From: an uncultured Clostridia bacterium
Lineage (GTDB): Bacteria; Bacillota; Clostridia; Oscillospirales; Ruminococcaceae
Direction: 5' to 3'
Length of the DNA: 64,000 bases
Assembly: GCA_947624575.1 (NCBI GenBank)
Contig: CANQKY010000002.1
Location: forward strand, 1 to 64,000
Shown here: positions 43,630-52,662 of the stretch, in pieces
Layout: the number at the start of each line of letters is the position of its first letter
Numbering within the stretch: the first letter of the stretch is position 1
Position numbers and translations under genes: made by a program
The notes under the pieces: model-generated
The model's input: only the letters and a program-made list of their open reading frames with translations
Told to the model about the DNA's origin: nothing
Database searches by the model: none

Positions 43630-44409
43630 CTAACACTCCTTTATCTGAAACAGGCGGCAGGTGTTCTCCCTTGCCGCATCGACCAGCTCCTGCGGGGTAC
43701 AGCCGTGCAGCTCTGCCAGCACAGCCGCCGACGCCGCAATCATAGACGAATCACACCGCTTGCCGCGATAGGGTACCGGCGCCATATAGGGCGCATCGGT
43801 CTCCAGCAGCAGGCGGGAAAGCGGTACGGCTGCCGCCGCACGCCGCGCCTTTTTGGCGTTCGGGAAGGTCACAGCGCCGGTAAAGCCGATGGCATACCCC
43901 ATCTGCAAAAGCTCCTTTGCCGTTTCCGCGCTCCCCGAAAAGCAGTGAACCACACCGGTCACCTGCGGGAATGCCCGCAAGATCGCAAGGGTGTCGGCAA
44001 TCGCGTCCCGCGCATGAATGATAACCGGCAGTTTCAGTTCTGCCGCCAGCGCCATCTGTGCGGAAAACACCTGTTGCTGTTTTTCCTTATCATACGGCTC
44101 CCAATGGTAGTCAAGCCCGATCTCACCGATCGCCACGCATTTCGGGTGTGCCGCCAGTGCGCGAAGCTTCGTGAGATAGTCCGGCGTGAGAGTATCCAGC
44201 TCGCCCGGGTGAATCCCGACGGCGGCATAGATATAATCAAAACGCTCGGCATAGGAAAGCCCGATGCGGGACGCTTCCAGCGTACAGCCCGCGTTGATGA
44301 TCCCGCAGACGCCGGAAGCCGACAGACTGCCAAACAGCGCTTCCCGATCCGAATCAAAGTCCGCGCTGTCATAGTGGGCGTGGGAATCAAAGATACCGGT
44401 CAATCCCAT
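43630..44409 (-). CDS. TatD-family metal-dependent hydrolase/DNase
   Basis: A 259-aa amidohydrolase-fold protein. Metal ligands: FDSHAHYD (HxH), AIGEIGLDYHWE (Glu), VIIHARDA and VVHCFSG (His), LLLETDAPYMAP (Asp). TatD proteins are 3'-5' exonucleases or tRNA-editing related hydrolases. The metG-tatD pairing is common in Firmicutes. It starts 5 nt after metG. Confidence 0.93.
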   Translation of the reverse strand: MGLTGIFDSHAHYDSADFDSDREALFGSLSASGVCGIINAGCTLEASRIGLSYAERFDYIYAAVGIHPGELDTLTPDYLTKLRALAAHPKCVAIGEIGLDYHWEPYDKEKQQQVFSAQMALAAELKLPVIIHARDAIADTLAILRAFPQVTGVVHCFSGSAETAKELLQMGYAIGFTGAVTFPNAKKARRAAAAVPLSRLLLETDAPYMAPVPYRGKRCDSSMIAASAAVLAELHGCTPQELVDAARENTCRLFQIKEC

Positions 44410-44414
44410 CGCCG

Positions 44415-46328
44415 TTACCGAATTTTACTGCCCTGCGGGATCGCATCGTCCACAAAGATGACGCGGACGTCCCCATTCGGACAGTCGGCGGCAAGGATCA
44501 TGCCGTTGCTCTCCACACCGCAGAGCTTTGCGGGCGCAAGATTGGAAACCAGCACGACCTTTTTCCCAATCAGGTCCTCCGGCGCATACCATGTAGAGAT
44601 ACCGGATACCACCTGACGACCGCCCTGCCCGTCGTCCAGTTGCAGGCAAAGCAGTTTTTTGGATTTCTTGACCTTTTCGCAGGCGGTCACTTTTGCCACG
44701 GTCAGCTCCACCTTGGCAAAATCGTCGATCGTGATAGAAGCGATCCCCTCCGGCGTTTCCGTTGACTTTGCCATGGCGGCTTCGATCTCCTTCATTTTTT
44801 CCTTTTCGTCAATGCGGGAGAACAGCGGTACGGGGGTTCCGACCCGCTCCCCCGACCGAATCCCGCCGAAAGCGGACAGCGACGCATAGGAAGCGGGTGC
44901 ATTGCCGATCTGCTCCAAAATTGCGGCGGCAGACTGCGGCATAAAGGGGGTCAGCAGTACGCCGAGATACCGGATCGACTCCAGCAGCACATACAGCACC
45001 GTTTGCAGCCGCGCCTTTCCTTCCTCGGTTTTGGCGAGCGTCCATGGTGTGGTTTCGTCAATATACTTATTGCTCCGGCGTGCCAGCGCGAAGATCGCGC
45101 TCAGCGCGTCCGACACATGATAGGTCAGCATCTGCCGATCCACCTCGGCGACCGTTTCCGCCGCGAGAGTACGCAGCTCATCGTCCAGCGGTTGATACGC
45201 CTGCGGTGTGGGGATCACGCCGCCAAAATACTTCTGCACCATCGACACGGTGCGGTTGACGAGATTGCCGAGGGTATTGGCAAGATCGGCGTTATACCGC
45301 TCGATGATCGTTTCATAGGTGATACTGCCGTCCTGCGCGAAAGGCATCTCGCTGAGCATATAGTACCGAATCCCGTCCAGCCCGAACTGCTCCGCCAGAT
45401 CGTCGGCATACAGCACATTGCCACGGGATTTGCTCATTTTATCGGTGCCGAACAGCATCCACGGGTGCCCGAACACCTGCTTCGGCAGCGGCAGATCGAG
45501 CGCCATCAGCATGATCGGCCAATAAATGGTGTGGAACCGCAGAATGTCCTTCCCGATCACATGGACGTCGGCGGGCCAGTATTTTTTGAAATTCTCACTG
45601 CTGCCGTCCGGATCATAGCCCAGCGCGGTGATATAGTTGGTCAGCGCGTCGATCCAGACATAGACGATATGCTTCGGGTCGAAGTCCACCGGTATCCCCC
45701 ATTGGAAAGAGCTGCGGGACACACAGAGGTCCTGCAGACCGGGCTTTAGGAAATTATTGACCATTTCCCGCTTCCGAGACTCCGGCACGATAAAATCGGG
45801 GTGGGACTCGATATATTCGGTCAGCCTGTCCTGATACTTGCTCATACGGAAGAAGTAGGCTTCCTCCCGCGTTTTCTTGACCTCCCGTCCGCAGTCGGGA
45901 CATTTGCCGTCCACAAGCTGCGTTTCGGTCCAGAACGACTCGCAGGGCGTGCAGTACCAGCCCTCATAGGCGCCTTTATAGATGTCCCCCTGCTCATAGA
46001 GCTTTTTGAAAATCTTCTGCACCACCCGCTCATGTGCCTCATCGGTGGTGCGAATAAAGTAATCGTAGGAAACATTCATCGTATCCCAGATGCGGCGAAT
46101 GTCCCCCGCGATCCGGTCAACATATTCTTTCGGCGTGATCTTCTCCTGCGCGGCGATCTCCTCGATCTTCTGTCCATGCTCATCGGTGCCGGTGCAGAAA
46201 AAGACGTCCTCCCCCTTCATGCGATGGTAACGGGCGAGCGCATCGGTGAGCACGATCTCATAGGTGTTCCCGATATGCGGCTTCCGCGAGGTATAGGTGA
46301 TTGCGGTAGTGATGTAATACGGTTTCAT
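44415..46328 (-). CDS. metG: Methionyl-tRNA synthetase
   Basis: A 637-aa class I synthetase. HIGH-like PHIGNTYE, one zinc knuckle (CTPCES...CPDCGRE), KMSKS in GTDKMSKSRGNV, the anticodon-binding helical domain (about 360-500), and a C-terminal tRNA-binding OB domain (KVELTVAKVTACEKVKKSKKLLCLQLDDG). ATG 46328 follows GGAGAATGGAAG; the track start lies upstream in the leader. First gene of metG-tatD-citrate synthase. Leader about 50 nt, with no T-box. Confidence 0.96.
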   Translation of the reverse strand: MKPYYITTAITYTSRKPHIGNTYEIVLTDALARYHRMKGEDVFFCTGTDEHGQKIEEIAAQEKITPKEYVDRIAGDIRRIWDTMNVSYDYFIRTTDEAHERVVQKIFKKLYEQGDIYKGAYEGWYCTPCESFWTETQLVDGKCPDCGREVKKTREEAYFFRMSKYQDRLTEYIESHPDFIVPESRKREMVNNFLKPGLQDLCVSRSSFQWGIPVDFDPKHIVYVWIDALTNYITALGYDPDGSSENFKKYWPADVHVIGKDILRFHTIYWPIMLMALDLPLPKQVFGHPWMLFGTDKMSKSRGNVLYADDLAEQFGLDGIRYYMLSEMPFAQDGSITYETIIERYNADLANTLGNLVNRTVSMVQKYFGGVIPTPQAYQPLDDELRTLAAETVAEVDRQMLTYHVSDALSAIFALARRSNKYIDETTPWTLAKTEEGKARLQTVLYVLLESIRYLGVLLTPFMPQSAAAILEQIGNAPASYASLSAFGGIRSGERVGTPVPLFSRIDEKEKMKEIEAAMAKSTETPEGIASITIDDFAKVELTVAKVTACEKVKKSKKLLCLQLDDGQGGRQVVSGISTWYAPEDLIGKKVVLVSNLAPAKLCGVESNGMILAADCPNGDVRVIFVDDAIPQGSKIR

Positions 46329-46382
46329 CTTCCATTCTCCTTCCGCACGCCACGACTGGCAAAAATATACTACCAACATAAT

Positions 46383-46411
46383 ATCCTACCGCAAATGCGG
46401 CATAAAGTCAA
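46383..46411 (-). promoter_or_regulatory. Promoter of metG
   Basis: Minus-strand TTGACT, 17 nt, TAGGAT, divergent from the promoter at 46461. Confidence 0.65.
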
Positions 46412-46460
46412 GAAATCCCTTCCCGCAAACCGGAAATTTTGAGAAGTGCAAAGAAAAAAC

Positions 46461-46490
46461 TTGCACTTTTTTGATGATTTGTGATATACT
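46461..46490 (+). promoter_or_regulatory. Promoter of the nucleotidyltransferase-kinase operon
   Basis: TTGCAC, 18 nt, TATACT. Transcription should start near 46497, which rules out the ORF-track ATG at 46494 as start of the next gene. Confidence 0.8.
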
Positions 46491-46529
46491 GAGATGTTTC
46501 ATGACGATAGAATGAAGGTGTGTGACAAA

Positions 46530-47447
46530 GTGACACTGTTGATTCTTGCTGCCGGTATGGGGAGCCGTTACGGCGGCTTAAAGCAATTAGACCCCATTCA
46601 TTCGAGCGGTTCTTTTATCATTGACTATTCGATTTACGACGCGATCAAAGCGGGCTTTGACCATGTTGTTTTCTTAATTCGGGAGGAGCATCTGGAGCTT
46701 TTCCGTGAAACGGTAGGCAAACGGATCGAGCCTCATGTGCGGGTGACCTATGCGTTCCAGAAGATGGACGACGTGCCGGCATTTGTGACCATTCCCGCCG
46801 ACCGGCAAAAGCCGTGGGGCACCGCTCACGCGGTCTACTGCTGCCGTGAGGTGATCGACGACGCCTTTGCCGTTATCAACTCGGACGATTTCTACGGACG
46901 GGACACCTTTAAAAAGCTGGCGGAATTTTTATCCGCCGACAAAGATGACAAGCCGCCCCACCCGTTTTGCATGGTGGGCTTCCGCCTGAAAAACACCCTG
47001 ACCGAAAACGGCAGTGTGTCCCGCGGCATCTGCGAAACGACCGCAGACGGCTATCTGACCAAGGCGGTGGAGCGAACCAAAATTCAGGAAAACGACGGAA
47101 TCATTCAGTATTTTGAGGACGGCGTGTGGCATGATTTAGACAGGGAGAGCATCGCTTCGATGAACTGCTGGGGCTTTACGCCCGCATTCCTTTCCGCACT
47201 GGAAGAACAGGTGGAAGCATTTTTTGCCGCCAATGCGAGTAAACTGGAAAAAGCCGAATACTATCTCCCCTTTGCGGTGCAGGAGCTGATCGAACGGAAG
47301 GAAGCCGAGGTAACGGTGCTTTCCACCGATGCGAAATGGCACGGCGTAACCTATCTGGACGACAAGCCGGCGGTCATGTCGGCGATCGCCGACATGATTG
47401 AGAAGGGAGAGTACCCCGAAAATCTCTGGTCGGAAGGAGAAGGCTGA
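46530..47447 (+). CDS. Sugar-phosphate nucleotidyltransferase
   Basis: A 305-aa GT-A-like nucleotidyltransferase. LLILAAGMGSRYGGLKQLDP is the nucleotide-binding G-x-G-x-R loop; NSDDFYGRDTFKKL holds the metal Asp; the rest is a family-typical but uncharacterised C-terminal part. It probably joins UTP or another NTP to a hexose-1-phosphate. GTG 46530 is used: GAAGGTG sits about 10 nt before it, the protein then begins right at the nucleotide loop, and earlier ATGs lie at or before the transcription start or lack an RBS. It is paired with a NahK-like sugar kinase 1 nt downstream. Confidence 0.85.
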   Translation: MTLLILAAGMGSRYGGLKQLDPIHSSGSFIIDYSIYDAIKAGFDHVVFLIREEHLELFRETVGKRIEPHVRVTYAFQKMDDVPAFVTIPADRQKPWGTAHAVYCCREVIDDAFAVINSDDFYGRDTFKKLAEFLSADKDDKPPHPFCMVGFRLKNTLTENGSVSRGICETTADGYLTKAVERTKIQENDGIIQYFEDGVWHDLDRESIASMNCWGFTPAFLSALEEQVEAFFAANASKLEKAEYYLPFAVQELIERKEAEVTVLSTDAKWHGVTYLDDKPAVMSAIADMIEKGEYPENLWSEGEG

Positions 47448-47448
47448 T

Positions 47449-48555
47449 ATGACCTCGATCATACAAAATATTGTGCGCCAATTCAGATTTCAGGGTGAAT
47501 TTATCTTCATCGAGCGGTTTGGAAACGGACACATCAACGGCACTTTTGCCGTTTATTTCAAAACCAGGACCAATCACCCTGTCCGGTATATTTTACAGAT
47601 CATCAACACCAATGTGTTTAAGCGTCCGGATCAGGTCATGTCCAATGTGAACGAGGTGACCCGCTTCCTCAAGGCGAAGATCACCGAGGCGGGCGGCGAC
47701 CCGATGCGGGAAACGCTCAGCCCGATCCTGACTCAGGACGGCAAGCTGTACTACGAGGACAAAAACGGCTCCTTCTGGCGGGCGTACACCTTTATCGACG
47801 ATGCCGCCTGCTACGAGACGATCACCTCCCCCGAACTGTTTTACAAGGTGGGCAAGGCGTTCGGTAAATTTCAGAATATGCTTGCCGATTTTCCGGTCGA
47901 CAAGCTCTATGACACCATTCCCCGTTTCCACGACACCGTCAAGCGGTATGAGGACTTAGAAGCCGCGATCGCCGCCGACCCGAAAAAGCGCGCCGCTTCG
48001 GTCAAAGATGAGATCGAATTTGTGCGGGAGCGGAAAGCGGACTGCGGTGTGGTGCTGGAACTGATCGAAAAGGGCGAGGTGCTTCGACGGGTCACCCACA
48101 ACGACACCAAGCTCAACAATGTGATGATCGACAACAAAACCGGCGACGGCATCTGCGTCATTGATTTGGACACCGTTATGCAGGGTAGCGCCCTTTACGA
48201 TTTCGGGGACAGTGTCCGGTTCGGCGCTTCCTCGGCGGCGGAAGATGAGCCGGACATCTCCAAGGTCTATATGGACATCAGCCTGTTTGACGAGTACACA
48301 AGGGGCTTTCTCAAAGAGGTCAGGCATTCGCTGACCCAAGGTGAGATCGACCACCTCGCCTTTTCCGCCAAGCTGATGACGCTGGAATGCGGCATTCGTT
48401 TTCTGACCGATTACCTCAACGGCGACCTCTATTTCAAAACCACCCGCCCGCGGCAGAATCTGGACCGTGCCCGCACCCAGTTCAAGCTGGTGGCGGATAT
48501 GGAAAGCAAGATGGACAAAATGAACGCGATCGTGCACCGCTATGCCGGTATGTAG
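47449..48555 (+). CDS. NahK-like sugar 1-kinase (aminoglycoside phosphotransferase fold)
   Basis: A 368-aa protein of the APH/choline-kinase fold. Catalytic loop RRVTHNDTKLNNVMID (HxDxxxxN) and metal-binding VIDLDTVM are complete. N-terminal segment GHINGTFAVYF and length match bifidobacterial N-acetylhexosamine 1-kinase NahK, which produces GlcNAc/GalNAc-1-phosphate. Together with the upstream nucleotidyltransferase it would turn a free (N-acetyl)hexose into a nucleotide sugar. ATG 47449 follows GGAAGGAGAAGG. Confidence 0.85.
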   Translation: MTSIIQNIVRQFRFQGEFIFIERFGNGHINGTFAVYFKTRTNHPVRYILQIINTNVFKRPDQVMSNVNEVTRFLKAKITEAGGDPMRETLSPILTQDGKLYYEDKNGSFWRAYTFIDDAACYETITSPELFYKVGKAFGKFQNMLADFPVDKLYDTIPRFHDTVKRYEDLEAAIAADPKKRAASVKDEIEFVRERKADCGVVLELIEKGEVLRRVTHNDTKLNNVMIDNKTGDGICVIDLDTVMQGSALYDFGDSVRFGASSAAEDEPDISKVYMDISLFDEYTRGFLKEVRHSLTQGEIDHLAFSAKLMTLECGIRFLTDYLNGDLYFKTTRPRQNLDRARTQFKLVADMESKMDKMNAIVHRYAGM

Positions 48556-48560
48556 CAAAC

Positions 48561-48588
48561 AAGCCCGAAGCCGTTTGGCTTCGGGCTG
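48561..48588. terminator. Hairpin after the NahK-like gene (left flank of repeat copy B)
   Basis: AGCCCGAAGCC / GGCTTCGGGCT perfect 11-bp stem. A nearly identical hairpin recurs at 48828-48853 and the two bracket the repeat. No clean T-tract. Confidence 0.55.
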
Positions 48589-48827
48589 AGCGTCTCGGCA
48601 AAGCCGAGACGCTTCGAGGGACAAACAAAATCGCTGCGGCTCATTTTACTCGCCTTGCTCTGTGTTTTTCCCCCGATTCCCCCTTTTCGTCGAAAACCGG
48701 CTTGGCTTATGCCAATTCTGACACCGCCTGCGCCGGTTTTCTCTAGGGGTGTCACTGCGGCGGCACATGTCCGCCTCCGTGACGGATTATAAATTTTTCC
48801 GTTACTGATTGCTTTTTTGACAGACTG
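48589..48827. repeat. Interspersed repeat, copy B
   Basis: The reverse complement of copy A at 10512-10752. Internal hairpins include GCGTCTCGGC AAA GCCGAGACGC (48590-48612; a different sequence but the same position as the copy A end hairpin) and GTCAC TGC GGCGG...CCGCC TCC GTGAC. It is bracketed by the two AGCCCGAAGCC hairpins. Non-coding on inspection: no start with RBS in any frame. Together with the following hairpins it fills the 485-nt gap before bipA. Confidence 0.85.
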
Positions 48828-48853
48828 AGCCCGAAGCCATTTGGCTTCGGGCT
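48828..48853. repeat. Right-flank hairpin of repeat copy B
   Basis: AGCCCGAAGCC ATTT GGCTTCGGGCT, differing only in the loop from the hairpin at 48561. Confidence 0.8.
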
Positions 48854-48916
48854 TGTTTGCGTATATCAAGTTGAAATACTTCGTTGGGAATCGCAAGAGG
48901 GAAAAGCGGTTTTGAA

Positions 48917-48970
48917 TCCCTCCACCGCGCTTTGCGCGGTCCCCCTCCCTTTGACAAGGGAGGTTTTGAC
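48917..48970. repeat. Second repeat-like palindromic unit
   Basis: Contains CCGCGC TTT GCGCGG and CCCTCCC TTTGACAA GGGAGG hairpins in tandem. It resembles the short CCCTCCC/GGGAGG palindromic repeats scattered in intergenic regions of many Oscillospirales; only one copy is visible here. Confidence 0.5.
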
Positions 48971-48998
48971 AAAGACAATAGCTTTCGGGCAAACCCAG

Positions 48999-49040
48999 TT
49001 TGTCCCTTGAAAGCGTGGCGACAAAAAGTCGACACGCTTC
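48999..49040 (-). terminator. bipA 3'-end hairpin, partial copy of the interspersed repeat end
   Basis: AAGCGTGGCGAC / GTCGACACGCTT stem (one mismatch) starts 1 nt after the bipA stop. The sequence TTTGTCCCTTGAAAGCGTGGCG...GTCGACACGCT closely matches the hisE-proximal end of copy A (TTTGTCCCTCGAAGCGTGGCG...GTCGACACGCT). Confidence 0.7.
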
Positions 49041-50861
49041 TTATTTTTTCGCGGCGCGCTGCTTTGCACGCTGCACATTGTCGAGAATCTGCTTGCGGAT
49101 CCGGTAATTCTTCGGCGTAACCTCCAGAATTTCGTCCTCCGCCAGAAATTCGATGCACTCCTCCAGGCTCATCTGACGGTAGGGTATCAGCCGCAGCGCA
49201 TCGTCCGAGCCGGAAGCGCGGGTGTTGGTCAGATGCTTCTTTTTGCAGACATTGACATTGATATCCTCCGACTTTGGGGAGCTGCCCACCACCATGCCCT
49301 CATAGACGGGGGTGGACGGTCCGATGAACAGCGTACCACGCTCTTGTGCGTTGAATAAGCCGTAAGGCACCGCCGTTCCCGTTTCAAACGCGACCAGCGA
49401 GCCGTTTGCTCGGGTGGGAATATCCCCCTTATACGGCTCGTACTTTTCAAACACCGCGTTTAATATCCCCTCTCCTCTGGTATCGGTCAGAAACTCACTG
49501 CGATACCCGAACAAGCCGCGGGACGGGATCAAAAACTCCATTCTCATACGGGAGCCCTGCGGGTCCATTTGAACAAGCTCCGCTTTCCTCCCGCCCATCT
49601 TCTCCATGACCGAGCCGACGCACTCCTCCGGCACATCAATGACAAGCCGCTCCACCGGCTCGCATTTCACACCGTCTATCTTCTTATACAGCACTCTGGG
49701 GGTGCTGACCGAAAACTCATACCCCTCACGGCGCATCGTTTCGATCAGAATGGACAGGTGCATCTCGCCCCGTCCGCTGACATGATAGGCGTCCGAGCCG
49801 TCCTCCGCCTTGACGCGAAGGGAAACGTCTTTGAGCAGCTCCCGTTCCAGTCTGTCCTTGATCTGGCGGGAGGTGACAAACTTCCCGTCCTGTCCGGCAA
49901 AGGGACTGTCGTTCACCCGAAAGGTCATCTCCACCGTCGGTTCGCTGATCCGCACAAAGGGGAGCGGCTCAGGGTGATCGGGGTCGCAGACGGTATCGCC
50001 AATGGTGATATCCGCAATGCCCGAAACGCACACGATATCGCCCACCTGCGCGGTCTCAGCAGGCGTGCGCTGCAGCCCCTCGATCTGATACATACTGACC
50101 ACCTTGCCCTTATAGGCAGGGCGGCTTTGGTGGTAATCGGTCACGATGATCTCCTGATTCTGCCGGATCGTTCCCCGCTCCACCCTGCCGATCGCGATAC
50201 GACCCACATAGTCGTTATAGTCGATCGAGGAAACCAGCAGCTGAAGCGGACCCGTTTCGTCCCCCTCCGGCGCCGGAATATAATCCAAAATAGTGTCGAA
50301 CAGCGGTGTGAGGTCGGTCCCCTTTACATTGGGATCGCGGGAGGCAACGCCCTCCCTGCCCGAGCAGTAGATCATCGGGCTTTCGAGCTGTTCCTCATTG
50401 GCGTCCAGATCGAGCAGCAGTTCCAGCACCTCGTCCTCGATCTCGCCCAAACGGGCGTCGGGACGGTCAATCTTATTGATCACCACAATGACCCGATGTC
50501 CCAGTTCCAGCGCCTTTTGCAGCACAAAGCGAGTCTGTGGCATCGAGCCCTCCGCCGCGTCCACCAGCAGCACCACGCCGTTTACCATCTTCAGCACCCG
50601 TTCCACTTCGCCGCCGAAATCGGCGTGCCCCGGGGTGTCGACCACATTGATCTTCACCCCTTTATAATGGATCGCCGTGTTTTTGGATAAAATCGTAATA
50701 CCGCGCTCCCGCTCCAGATCGCCCGAGTCCATCACCCGTTCGGCAACCTCCTGATTTTCACGGAAGGTGCCGCTCTGCTTGAGCATCTCGTCCACCAGGG
50801 TGGTCTTTCCGTGATCCACATGAGCGATGATCGCAATATTCCGCAAATCTTTCCTAACCAT
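49041..50861 (-). CDS. typA: Ribosome-associated GTPase BipA/TypA
   Basis: A 606-aa translational GTPase involved in 50S assembly and stress growth. G1 [16 protein letters not shown], switch region [12 protein letters not shown]3 [12 protein letters not shown]4 [10 protein letters not shown], then domain II, EF-G-like domains, and the BipA C-terminal domain ([19 protein letters not shown]). ATG 50861 with GGAGG upstream; the track start 50918 adds a non-conserved leader. Confidence 0.96.
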   Translation of the reverse strand: MVRKDLRNIAIIAHVDHGKTTLVDEMLKQSGTFRENQEVAERVMDSGDLERERGITILSKNTAIHYKGVKINVVDTPGHADFGGEVERVLKMVNGVVLLVDAAEGSMPQTRFVLQKALELGHRVIVVINKIDRPDARLGEIEDEVLELLLDLDANEEQLESPMIYCSGREGVASRDPNVKGTDLTPLFDTILDYIPAPEGDETGPLQLLVSSIDYNDYVGRIAIGRVERGTIRQNQEIIVTDYHQSRPAYKGKVVSMYQIEGLQRTPAETAQVGDIVCVSGIADITIGDTVCDPDHPEPLPFVRISEPTVEMTFRVNDSPFAGQDGKFVTSRQIKDRLERELLKDVSLRVKAEDGSDAYHVSGRGEMHLSILIETMRREGYEFSVSTPRVLYKKIDGVKCEPVERLVIDVPEECVGSVMEKMGGRKAELVQMDPQGSRMRMEFLIPSRGLFGYRSEFLTDTRGEGILNAVFEKYEPYKGDIPTRANGSLVAFETGTAVPYGLFNAQERGTLFIGPSTPVYEGMVVGSSPKSEDINVNVCKKKHLTNTRASGSDDALRLIPYRQMSLEECIEFLAEDEILEVTPKNYRIRKQILDNVQRAKQRAAKK

Positions 50862-51024
50862 GCTCAGACCTCCGAGTCCATATCGTCTACTCATCAGTAT
50901 ATACCCTTTTTCCCCCATTTCCTACCCTGTTTTTTCATTTTTTACCGTTATGACAGAATCGGTCGGATTTTTTTGTTTTCCTTCGTTCAATCTGTCCAGC
51001 ATTTTTAAAAATTCGATTTTCTAC

Positions 51025-51053
51025 TGGACAACCCTTCAATAAAATGTTATACT
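51025..51053 (+). promoter_or_regulatory. Promoter of the tyrosine-kinase module
   Basis: TGGACA, 17 nt, TATACT, 69 nt before the first ATG. The 260-nt gap between bipA and this operon holds this promoter and AT-rich sequence; a bipA promoter was not assigned with confidence. Confidence 0.7.
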
Positions 51054-51122
51054 GTTGCAGGTATGTCTATGCTGCGGTTCGCCGCAGCCGCAATCACAAG
51101 TCTATTTTACGGGAGATTCAAT

Positions 51123-51890
51123 ATGAACGAACAAATTCAGCTGCAGACCATACTGGTTCTGCTCAGGAAAATTTGGCTTTATCTTCTGATATCCGCCGTT
51201 GTATTCGCGGGCGCCGGTTATGTTTACTCCAAGTATTTTGTCACGCCGGTCTATCAAAGCTCCGCCAAAATGGTGGTGAACGCGGGTGTGAGCAAAAACG
51301 GCAGCGATGCGATCACTTACAATGAGATTGCCGCCGCCACCCGTCTGGTCGATATGTATGCACAGGTCGTCAAAAGCGAACAGGTGCTGGGACCGACCAG
51401 TGAGCAGTTAAACGAGCAGTACGGCTATCACCTCAGCTTCGGCTCGCTCTACAACCGCGTCACGGTCACGCCGGTGGAAAACACGCCGGTCATGGAAATC
51501 TCGGTGGTGGATTCCGACCCGAACCGCGCCAAGCAGATTATCGACTCGATCATCGAGGTGTCTCCGCCCCTGATCGTGGAAATTCTCGAAGCAAGCAGCG
51601 CCAAGATCATCTCACACCCCCATGTGAACAGCGTTCCGGTCTCCCCCAACACTCCCCGCAACATGATGCTGTTTGCCTTGGTCGGCATGGTGCTCTGCTT
51701 TGCCATCTGCCTGATCCGTCAGCTTTTGGACAACACCGTGAAAGCGGCGGAGGACATCACCGGACGGATCGACCTGCCGGTGCTCGGCGTCATTCCGGAG
51801 ACGGAAGCCTCCGCCAAGCACAGCAGCTACGATTACAATTACGGTTACGATCATGACCAAAAAGGAGGGAACGATCATGCCGCTGTTTAA
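51123..51890 (+). CDS. Polysaccharide co-polymerase-like kinase activator (CapA/YveK/Wzz family)
   Basis: A 255-aa membrane protein with two membrane segments (LYLLISAVVFAGAGYVYS near 20 and MMLFALVGMVLCFAICLI near 180) enclosing an extracytoplasmic Wzz domain; the proline motif PVSPNTPRN precedes the second segment. Such proteins recruit and activate the BY-kinase encoded next and set polymer length. The C terminus is Tyr-rich (SSYDYNYGYDHD). ATG 51123 after CGGGAGA. It overlaps the kinase gene by 14 nt. Confidence 0.9.
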   Translation: MNEQIQLQTILVLLRKIWLYLLISAVVFAGAGYVYSKYFVTPVYQSSAKMVVNAGVSKNGSDAITYNEIAAATRLVDMYAQVVKSEQVLGPTSEQLNEQYGYHLSFGSLYNRVTVTPVENTPVMEISVVDSDPNRAKQIIDSIIEVSPPLIVEILEASSAKIISHPHVNSVPVSPNTPRNMMLFALVGMVLCFAICLIRQLLDNTVKAAEDITGRIDLPVLGVIPETEASAKHSSYDYNYGYDHDQKGGNDHAAV

Positions 51891-52662
51891 GCGCAGGACG
51901 AAAAAGCTCCATAACGCCAACGAATTTACCCTCAACAACGACAACGCTCCCTTCGCATTCCGCGAGGCATTCAACAGCCTTCGCACCAACCTGAAATTCA
52001 TCTCCTTCAACAACCAGTACAAAACGATCCTTCTGACCAGCGCAATCCCCAGCGAGGGGAAAAGCTCGACCGCGCTGAACCTCAGCATGTCTCTCGCACA
52101 GGACGGCAAAAAGGTGATCCTGATCGAAGCGGACATGAGAAAGCCGATGATCCACGAGTACCTGCACATCGCCGCACAGAATAACTACGGTCTTTCCTCG
52201 GTGCTCAGCGGACTTGCCACGCCTGCCGAATGTATCGGGCGGCACCCGAGACTCGGCATCGATCTGATGATGGCGGGCGCCATTCCGCCCAATCCGGCGG
52301 AGATGCTCAGCTCCCAGCAGATGAAAAATCTGCTGGATAAGCTCAAGGAAAGCTACGACTATGTGATCATCGACTCCGCACCGGTCAATATCGTGACCGA
52401 CGCCGTGATCCTCAGCCAGTGGTGCGATGCGGTTCTGATGGTGGTCAAACAGAACTATGCGACCGTCAACGAGGTGCGCGCCGCGGTAGACGCGCTGCAA
52501 GCCGTGAACGCCAATCTGGTGGGAGCGGTGCTGACCCAGTATATCGCCAGCAAAGCGAAAGGCGGCAGATACTACTATCATTACAGTCACTATCGCTATT
52601 ACGGCTATGGCAGCTACAACACCTACGGAGGTTACGGCAACCGGAAACCGAAAAAGTCATGA
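51877..52662 (+). CDS. BY-kinase, tyrosine-protein kinase (CpsD/CapB/YwqD type)
   Basis: A 261-aa bacterial tyrosine kinase. Walker A SAIPSEGKSSTALNL, Walker A' VILIEADMRKPMI, Walker B YVIIDSAPVN. The C-terminal cluster YYYHYSHYRYYGYGSYNTYG has about 11 Tyr in 24 residues, the expected autophosphorylation tail. The start ATG 51877 has GGAGGG upstream. It overlaps the phosphatase gene by 4 nt. Confidence 0.94.
   Translation: MPLFKRRTKKLHNANEFTLNNDNAPFAFREAFNSLRTNLKFISFNNQYKTILLTSAIPSEGKSSTALNLSMSLAQDGKKVILIEADMRKPMIHEYLHIAAQNNYGLSSVLSGLATPAECIGRHPRLGIDLMMAGAIPPNPAEMLSSQQMKNLLDKLKESYDYVIIDSAPVNIVTDAVILSQWCDAVLMVVKQNYATVNEVRAAVDALQAVNANLVGAVLTQYIASKAKGGRYYYHYSHYRYYGYGSYNTYGGYGNRKPKKS

Noticed and set aside
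46329-46440. T-box before metG
   Set aside because: The leader is about 50 nt and has no T-box consensus or terminator.
48561-49040. Possible CRISPR array
   Set aside because: The hairpins are of different types and unequal spacing, with no regular repeat-spacer pattern and no cas genes.
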